Of a DNA stretch of 64,000 nucleotides, positions 58,771-64,000 are shown in pieces. The stretch covers positions 1,984,001 to 2,048,000 of the forward strand of contig NZ_CP074112.1 in NCBI RefSeq assembly GCF_024584785.1, read 5' to 3'. Source of the DNA: Idiomarina loihiensis. GTDB taxonomy: Bacteria; Pseudomonadota; Gammaproteobacteria; Enterobacterales; Alteromonadaceae. Positions within the stretch are counted from its first letter, which is position 1. The number at the start of each line of letters is the position of its first letter. Under the pieces are notes generated by a model. That model ran no database searches. It was not told the DNA's origin and worked only from the letters and a program-made list of their open reading frames with translations. Both the position numbers and the translations under genes were made by a program.

Positions 58771-59289
58771 TTAACAGCCAGTGGTTACTAAAGCAATTGT
58801 CGGCTCAGCGTTTGCCACTGCAGAATCCGTATAGCTCAAATAACATGCTGCCGCTTCCACACCTGCTGCATCGCTGGTAGCAAGCGTAATGTCGCTAGAA
58901 ATAACGTAGTAAACACCGGGGGTGGTAGGCGTACCAGCAGTACCTGAGTCGGCGTAATCGCCAGCCGTTTTTTCAATAAAAGTAAAGTCTGCGGCATCCA
59001 AAATGCTTTCTAAGTCCGCCGCCTGTACATAACCGTTATAAGTATTGACGGTCGAAGTTCCACGCACGATAACGTTTGAAGCTCCTAAGGTTGCGCCTTT
59101 GATTGATGCACGGCCGTAAACCATTTGGTTTGCACCTTTAATGCTACCCTGAATACCTTCTAGGGTTGCAACACGAGCATCTTTTGCAAAATTAAAAAAC
59201 TGTGGTGCTGCTGTTACTGCCAAAATACCTAATACCACGATTACGATGATCAGTTCGATCAAGGTAAAACCTTTTTGTTGTGTTTTCAT
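58771..59289 (-). CDS. mshA: MshA, major MSHA pilin
   Basis: 172-residue type IVa pilin. Short leader MKTQQKG cut before FTLIELIIVIVVLGILAVTA, with Glu5. The globular domain ends with a two-cysteine D-region (AACYLSYTDS ... LVTTGC), the usual disulfide loop. GIQGSIKGANQMVYGRA is MshA-like. AAGGAAG precedes the ATG and a very strong terminator follows, fitting a highly expressed major subunit. Confidence 0.92.
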   Translation of the reverse strand: MKTQQKGFTLIELIIVIVVLGILAVTAAPQFFNFAKDARVATLEGIQGSIKGANQMVYGRASIKGATLGASNVIVRGTSTVNTYNGYVQAADLESILDAADFTFIEKTAGDYADSGTAGTPTTPGVYYVISSDITLATSDAAGVEAAACYLSYTDSAVANAEPTIALVTTGC

Positions 59290-59348
59290 AAATCACTTCC
59301 TTTTTAAAAAAGCGGGACTATCCCCAAAAGTTAAACGTAAATGTAAAA

Positions 59349-59951
59349 TTAGTTGTTACTAAAGATACTCACCCCACCCGTGCGAGGGTTGTATACAAAC
59401 GCATTACCGACGCTTAGGTAATCAGTTCCGGTGGGAGCTGACGCTAAGTTCTTAATGGTATTTGCTAAATAATACACGCAAATATCATTTACTCCGTTAC
59501 TTTCTCGTACTACATAGTAACGGTTTTCACCCAACAGGGTAAAACTGGTGGTGGCAGTAGGCGCACCTTGTAAGATTGCTTGCATGATGGTGCGGCAATC
59601 TTCGCTTGTTATGTTCAGGTCATGGGCGTCTAAATTGTTGTCGCCACTTACTGGATAACCGGTACTTCCGTCCACGTTTACGGTAATGCCATCCATAATG
59701 ATTTCTACGCCAGCCCCATCAATATTACCTTTGGGGCGGCCGCGTAGTTCCCACTCCGCACGTACTAGGCCCACAGCGCTGGCAAAGCCACCGGCAACAC
59801 CTTCAACTGCGGCGTCTTCGGCATCTGCGGTCACGCTGGTGAAGCGTGGTAAGGCAGAGGCGGCTAGTAACCCTAAAATGACGACCACGATAATCAATTC
59901 AATCAAGGTAAAGCCATTTTGTTTCAGCGCTAATGCTGGTTTGTTAGCCAT
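59349..59951 (-). CDS. mshB: MshB, MSHA minor pilin
   Basis: 200-residue pilin-like protein with leader ending KQNG, cut before FTLIELIIVVVILGLLAASA, with Glu5. AVEGVAGGFASAVGLVRAEW, the Asn/Asp-rich middle and the Cys pair (SEDC; NDIC) match MshB. Located between mshG and mshA as expected. A weak -10 (TATAAT on the minus strand, 60018-60013) lies upstream. Confidence 0.86.
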   Translation of the reverse strand: MANKPALALKQNGFTLIELIIVVVILGLLAASALPRFTSVTADAEDAAVEGVAGGFASAVGLVRAEWELRGRPKGNIDGAGVEIIMDGITVNVDGSTGYPVSGDNNLDAHDLNITSEDCRTIMQAILQGAPTATTSFTLLGENRYYVVRESNGVNDICVYYLANTIKNLASAPTGTDYLSVGNAFVYNPRTGGVSIFSNN

Positions 59952-60012
59952 CTTCTTATCCTTATAGTCCCTATGCTTACTATTATCAATTGTGCGAGAA
60001 ATAATCGCAAAT

Positions 60013-60018
60013 ATTATA
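60013..60018 (-). promoter_or_regulatory. Possible -10 of an mshB-mshA promoter
   Basis: A perfect TATAAT on the minus strand, 62 bases before mshB, in an AT-rich 106-base gap after mshG. No good -35 is present, so an activator or a different start is possible. Confidence 0.35.
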
Positions 60019-60057
60019 AGTTAAAGTCTTTTGTTTTAAATTTGTTAAATCATTGCC

Positions 60058-61290
60058 CTAGCGGTTTTTATAGGCGTTCATCATGTCCCACATCGGGGTA
60101 AAAATACCTAGCGCCATAACAGAAATCATCACAGCCACCACAATCAGCATAATAGGCTCGATTTTGGCGGTTAAGCTTTTTAAATCATAATCTACTTCGC
60201 GCTCGTAGTAGTCGGCTACTTCGTGCAGCATCTCATCAACGCGACCGGTTTCTTCACCTACTTGAATCATCTGCAATACCAGTGGGGTGAACAGCTCACT
60301 GCTACGAGAGACCCGCGAGAGACTTTCACCACGCTCAATATTACGGCGCATGTCATTGATTTTCTTGCCCATCCAGCGGTTATCCACGGCATCGGCGACT
60401 AAGCTTAAGCCCTGAGTGAGAGGGACGCCGGCCTTGAGCATCACCGCGAAACTTCGCGAAAAGCGCGACAACAAGGAGCGGAAGATAATGTCACCCACTA
60501 AGGGGATCTTCACTTTAAAATAATCCCACTTCATCTCACCTGACGGGGTTTTCACGTACCGGGTTGCCGCAATCGTAGTTACCGCTATGCCTAACAGCAA
60601 GGCTGGCCACCAATTCACAAAAAAGTTGGAGGTGCCGATGAGGATGCGCGTCGACAAGGGTAACTCCACATCAAAACGTGAAAACATATTCGCAAAAGTC
60701 GGAATGACGAATATGTTCAAAACAAACATTGCGATCACCAAGGTGATAATAATAAAAGTTGGATAACGCAAAGCGGTTTTAACTTGCTTACGGGTTTCTT
60801 GTTCCTTTTGCAGGTACTCAGAGAGCTGCATAAAGGCTTCTTCAAGTTGCCCGGTATTTTCACCCACGTGCACGATGGCAACCAATAAGCGAGGAAACAC
60901 CTTGGGGTGCGCTGCCATAGCCGAGCTCAGCTGGCGACCGCGCTCTAACTGATCCACCACTTCGTGTAAGACGGTACCGAGGCGCCGATTACTGGTATTC
61001 TCGGCGAGCCCTTGAATGGCTCGCAGTAAAGGAATACCGGCCTTGGTTAAAGCGTACATCTGGCGGGTAAAAACAATCAGATCGTCGGTACTAATCTTAC
61101 GTTGAAACAATGAATTAGAAGATTTTTTGTCGGCTTTGTCGGCGTTCGCTGCAGCCCCTATTTTGAGCTGAATCGGCGTAATACCTCGGCGCAGCAAAGC
61201 CTCGGCCGCAGTGTTCTCTGAGCTAGCCTCAAGCACGCCCTGTACCAGTTGACCTTGGCCATCACGGCCACGATAACTATAGCTCGCCAT
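60058..61290 (-). CDS. mshG: MshG, inner-membrane platform protein (PilC/GspF family)
   Basis: Polytopic platform of the pilus assembly machine. 410 residues with two GspF domains (about 70-195 and 275-395) and three hydrophobic helices (about 170-190, 220-240, 378-400). MYALTKAGIPLLRAIQGLAE and FAVMLKAGVPLTQGLSLVAD are the paired signatures; IQVGEETGRVDEMLHEVADY ends the second domain. Overlaps mshE by 14 bases. Confidence 0.93.
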   Translation of the reverse strand: MASYSYRGRDGQGQLVQGVLEASSENTAAEALLRRGITPIQLKIGAAANADKADKKSSNSLFQRKISTDDLIVFTRQMYALTKAGIPLLRAIQGLAENTSNRRLGTVLHEVVDQLERGRQLSSAMAAHPKVFPRLLVAIVHVGENTGQLEEAFMQLSEYLQKEQETRKQVKTALRYPTFIIITLVIAMFVLNIFVIPTFANMFSRFDVELPLSTRILIGTSNFFVNWWPALLLGIAVTTIAATRYVKTPSGEMKWDYFKVKIPLVGDIIFRSLLSRFSRSFAVMLKAGVPLTQGLSLVADAVDNRWMGKKINDMRRNIERGESLSRVSRSSELFTPLVLQMIQVGEETGRVDEMLHEVADYYEREVDYDLKSLTAKIEPIMLIVVAVMISVMALGIFTPMWDMMNAYKNR

Positions 61291-63064
61291 GGTCTGAGCC
61301 TACCTCGGGTTCAACTTGGTCGCTGACAGCTGCGGTACTAACCCGTAGTTCTTTTTCTTCTACAGTTTCGGCTAAGAAAAGTACTTCGTCGATGCTGGTA
61401 ATGCCTTGCATGGCGTAATCTAACGCGACGTTGGCCAGGGGTTTGAAGCCGGGTGATGCTTTCGCGGCATGGGCAAATTCACGCATGTCACCGTCACGCA
61501 GTGCGTCAATCATAGCTTCGTCAATTTCTAATAATTCAAAGACACCGATTCGGCCTTTGTAGCCAGTATGGTTACAGTTACGACAGCCTTTGCCTTTCAC
61601 AAAACCACTGCCATCAGCAGCAATATCTGGATTCATGATGCGTAAAATAGCAAGCTGGTGCGGCTCTACCGTAGCAGTGGTTTTGCAGCTTTCGCATACG
61701 CGTCGGATCAAGCGCTGCGCCAGCACTCCGCGCAAGGCGGCGCCAACTAAGTAAGGCTTAGCACCCATATCAATCAAGCGTAACGCACTGGTAATAGAGT
61801 CGTTGGTGTGCAAGGTGGTAAGTACCAAGTGACCGGTGATGGCGCCACGTAAACCAATTTCCACGGTTTCGTGGTCCCGCATCTCACCCACCATGATGAT
61901 GTCAGGGTCTTGCCGTAAGGTGGTTCGCAGCACGTTCGAAAAGCTTAAGCCAATCTTGGCGTTTACTTGCACTTGTGAAATTCGCGGCAGGCGATATTCC
62001 ACCGGGTCTTCTACGGTGATGATTTTTTTCTCGGCTTGGTTCAGTTCGCTTAAGGCACCGTACAAGGTGGTGGTTTTACCAGAACCGGTCGGCCCGGTCA
62101 CCACAAACATCCCATACGGCCGATGCACTAGGCGGCGTACGCGCGCCAAAATATCTTCGGGCATCCCAGTTTGCTCTAGATTCAACAATCCGGCTGACTG
62201 GTCGAGCAAACGCATGACGCAAGATTCGCCATACTGCACAGGCATGGTCGAGACCCGCACATCGATGCTATGGTCGCGTACTTTGATGTTAAACCGGCCA
62301 TCTTGCGGCAAGCGTTTCTCTGAGATATCTAAGCCCGACATCAGCTTCAGTCGCAATAGCAAGGCATTGGCGATATTGGTTTCGGTCAAAACGTTCTCTT
62401 GCAGCGCACCATCCACCCGCATCCGAATCCGCAAGGCTCGGTCGTCTGGTTCGATGTGAATATCCGACGCTCGAACTTGCACCGCATCAGCAAAAATCGA
62501 TTGCAGTAACTTTGCAACGGTGGCGTCGTCGTCATCGGCATCGAGCGACAAAGCACCTAAATCGAACTCGCCGCCGTCTTGAGTTTCGGTCTGCAATTCT
62601 TTAGCGAATTGAGCGATATCCTTAGTACGTCGATACAGGTTGTCGAAGGCGCCCAATAACTCGCTATCTGGTACTACCGCTAAGCGCATTTCACGCGGCT
62701 GCAAGAACTGAGAGATAGCATCCACTGCGGCGAGGTCAGCGGGGTCACTCATGGCGACCAAGGCCGAGCTTTCGTCGGCTTCAACCACCAAGGCGCGATG
62801 ACGTCTGGCCTGCACTTCAGGCACCAAGTTCACCACGTTCTCGGGAATTCTCTTATCGCTTAAATCAAGCAAGGGGATATTCAGCTGACGCGCCAAAAAC
62901 TCCAGCAAATCGTGCTCAGAGATAAAGCCCAAATCAATCAGGGTAACCCCTAACTTACGCCCATTTTGCTTTTGATCGGCCAGCGCCTGCTGCAATTGGC
63001 TTTCAGTTATAATGCCATCTTGGACGAGTAAGTCGCCAAGCCGCATTTTTAAACGAGGGCGCAT
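61277..63064 (-). CDS. mshE: MshE, pilus extension ATPase with c-di-GMP-binding MshEN domain
   Basis: Cytoplasmic PilB/GspE-type ATPase, 595 residues. The N-terminal MshEN domain has both 24-residue c-di-GMP motifs: RLGDLLVQDG...Q at 8-31 and KLGVTLIDLG...Q at 37-60. Walker A GPTGSGKTTTL is near 323-333, the Asp box/Walker B in PDIIMVGEMRDHETVEI, and a four-cysteine zinc site (CESC near 457, CRNC near 493). All catalytic features are intact, so c-di-GMP-stimulated extension is expected, as known for Vibrio cholerae MshE. Confidence 0.95.
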   Translation of the reverse strand: MRPRLKMRLGDLLVQDGIITESQLQQALADQKQNGRKLGVTLIDLGFISEHDLLEFLARQLNIPLLDLSDKRIPENVVNLVPEVQARRHRALVVEADESSALVAMSDPADLAAVDAISQFLQPREMRLAVVPDSELLGAFDNLYRRTKDIAQFAKELQTETQDGGEFDLGALSLDADDDDATVAKLLQSIFADAVQVRASDIHIEPDDRALRIRMRVDGALQENVLTETNIANALLLRLKLMSGLDISEKRLPQDGRFNIKVRDHSIDVRVSTMPVQYGESCVMRLLDQSAGLLNLEQTGMPEDILARVRRLVHRPYGMFVVTGPTGSGKTTTLYGALSELNQAEKKIITVEDPVEYRLPRISQVQVNAKIGLSFSNVLRTTLRQDPDIIMVGEMRDHETVEIGLRGAITGHLVLTTLHTNDSITSALRLIDMGAKPYLVGAALRGVLAQRLIRRVCESCKTTATVEPHQLAILRIMNPDIAADGSGFVKGKGCRNCNHTGYKGRIGVFELLEIDEAMIDALRDGDMREFAHAAKASPGFKPLANVALDYAMQGITSIDEVLFLAETVEEKELRVSTAAVSDQVEPEVGSDHGEL

Positions 63065-63065
63065 G

Positions 63066-64000
63066 CTAATTGGTCTCCGGCTCGATGGGGGTTAACGCGT
63101 ACAAACGATCATTGATATATTGCCGCGCTTCGCTGCTTAAATCACGATACTGCAGGGCCTGTTGATAGGCTCGCACTGCGGCGGCTGGATTATCTGAATC
63201 TTCATGGGCCACGGCTGCGGCTAACCACCAACGGCTTTGCAAAAAACGCCCTGCTAGTACCGTGTAATCAGCTGCGGCCTCGGCATAATAGCCCAATTGA
63301 TTGGCGGCGGCGGCACGTAATTCGAGCAGCTCTAGGGCTTCGTCGGTGTCCTCATTAATGTTAATCAAGGCGCTGTACGCTTGGTCTACGCGCCCCATGC
63401 GATCCAAAATACGGGCGTACAACAACTGCCACTCGCTTTGTTGCGGCTGTCTATCTAGGCCCTGCTGCAAAATGGTCAGAGCGCGCGTCGCAAATCCGCG
63501 ACCGTACCAATAAGCGGCCAATTCGCTGCGTACTTCAACATGCATGGGTTGCACTATCAGCGCCTTTTCCAGCAGCTCTTGAGCCAGATCGCGGTCACCT
63601 TTGGCCATGGCCTCACGGGCTCGGCGTAAGTTAGTCTCGGCCAGTTGCGCAGGGGTGAGCTCAACTCGCTCTACTTTCATCGACGAGGTTGAGGCTGGGG
63701 TCGGCCCCACCTTCGGAGCTGGCTCCGGAGCCGGGTCCGGAACGGGGTCCGGAGCTGGGTCTGCAAGTTCCTCTTGCGGTTCAGCTTGGCTTGCGGCTGC
63801 GATGCTTGTAGCAGATTCGGGCTGCGCTGGTTCGGGCTGCGCTGCTGCAGGCTGTTGCAGCTCGGCCACATTCACCACCAATTGATTACGACCCTCGGTA
63901 GCATCGTCGCTGGTTTCGCTGACCGCGTTAACTGCTTCCTGCCGCGCTTCAGGCGCCGATGAGGGTTCAGGTTGTGCGGGTTCAGCTTGCAAAGCTTGCA
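63066..64000 (-). CDS. mshN: MshN-like TPR protein (3' part; runs off the window)
   Basis: About 311 C-terminal codons; the frame stays open to base 64000, so the start is outside. Pro/Ala/Glu-rich low-complexity region (PEPAQPE, DPAPDPVPDPAPEPAPK), then TPR-like helices (about the last 190 residues; LRRAREAMAKGDRDLAQELL, ALTILQQGLDRQPQQSEW). This layout, and the place directly before mshE, match MshN, a MSHA biogenesis protein normally with an N-terminal membrane helix that is not visible here. Confidence 0.82.
   Translation of the reverse strand, partial: QALQAEPAQPEPSSAPEARQEAVNAVSETSDDATEGRNQLVVNVAELQQPAAAQPEPAQPESATSIAAASQAEPQEELADPAPDPVPDPAPEPAPKVGPTPASTSSMKVERVELTPAQLAETNLRRAREAMAKGDRDLAQELLEKALIVQPMHVEVRSELAAYWYGRGFATRALTILQQGLDRQPQQSEWQLLYARILDRMGRVDQAYSALININEDTDEALELLELRAAAANQLGYYAEAAADYTVLAGRFLQSRWWLAAAVAHEDSDNPAAAVRAYQQALQYRDLSSEARQYINDRLYALTPIEPETN
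63714..63761 (-). repeat. 12-bp tandem repeat (4 units) in mshN
   Basis: Plus-strand units CGGAGCTGGCTC, CGGAGCCGGGTC, CGGAACGGGGTC and CGGAGCTGGGTC. They encode the acidic proline repeat (D/E-P-A/V-P) between the low-complexity region and the TPR part. Confidence 0.75.

Noticed and set aside
61836-62459. 207-codon frame antisense to mshE
   Set aside because: It covers the conserved ATPase core on the other strand and has no features of its own.

Overview
This window comes from a marine-type gammaproteobacterium, most likely in or near the Alteromonadales (Idiomarina/Pseudidiomarina/Alteromonas-like). I infer this from protein resemblance (SspAB, LpoA, DolP, ZapE/ZapG, LptCAB, RapZ, all gammaproteobacterial signatures), from a bc1 complex beside sspAB and rplM-rpsI, and from an MSHA pilus locus next to mreBCD. 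No search was run. Almost everything is chromosomal core. I see no insertion sequence, prophage, CRISPR array, tRNA or rRNA gene.

Layout. 1-5.5 kb (minus): 5' end of the division/cell wall cluster, mraZ-rsmH-ftsL-ftsI-murE-murF (murF runs off the left edge), with a clear promoter and MraZ operator. 5.7-8.3 kb: a membrane CHASE-GGDEF-EAL protein (plus) whose last codons lie inside the convergent RNase P RNA gene. 8.3-12.7 kb: rsmI (minus), then lpoA-yraN-diaA-dolP (plus). 12.8-17.6 kb (minus): rplM-rpsI, the bc1 genes petABC and sspAB. 17.8-23.8 kb: a Na/Pi cotransporter and zapE (minus), then zapG, degQ and degS (plus). 23.9-28.6 kb (minus): mlaFEDCB-ibaG-murA. 28.8-36.9 kb (plus): kdsD-kdsC-lptC-lptA-lptB-rpoN-hpf-ptsN-rapZ-ptsO-mgtE, i.e. 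LPS core sugar synthesis and transport followed by sigma-54 and the nitrogen PTS. 36.9-40.4 kb: pmbA (minus), darP (plus), tldD (minus). 40.4-49.7 kb (minus): mreB-mreC-mreD-maf-rng-yhdP-nitrilase. 49.9-64 kb: a rearranged MSHA type IV pilus locus (mshC minus; mshD-O-P-Q plus; a Calx-beta lipoprotein, mshA, mshB, mshG, mshE and mshN minus; mshN runs off the right edge).

How the genes work together. The window is mostly envelope biology: peptidoglycan precursors (murE, murF, murA), septal and lateral wall machines (ftsL/ftsI, mreBCD, lpoA), outer-membrane lipid supply and asymmetry (lpt, kds, mla, yhdP, dolP), envelope proteolysis linked to sigma-E (degQ, degS), and a surface pilus. The CHASE-GGDEF-EAL protein and the c-di-GMP-binding MshEN domain of MshE give a possible local second-messenger link to pilus assembly.

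Nothing here is a plainly new system. The best leads are the inverted mshD-O-P-Q block with its beta-helix-like MshQ and an added five-repeat Calx-beta lipoprotein, a 15-bp minisatellite at the mreD/maf junction whose units begin with ATG, GTG, TTG and CTG, a 164-nt overlap between yhdP and a nitrilase gene, and a protein gene that ends inside rnpB.
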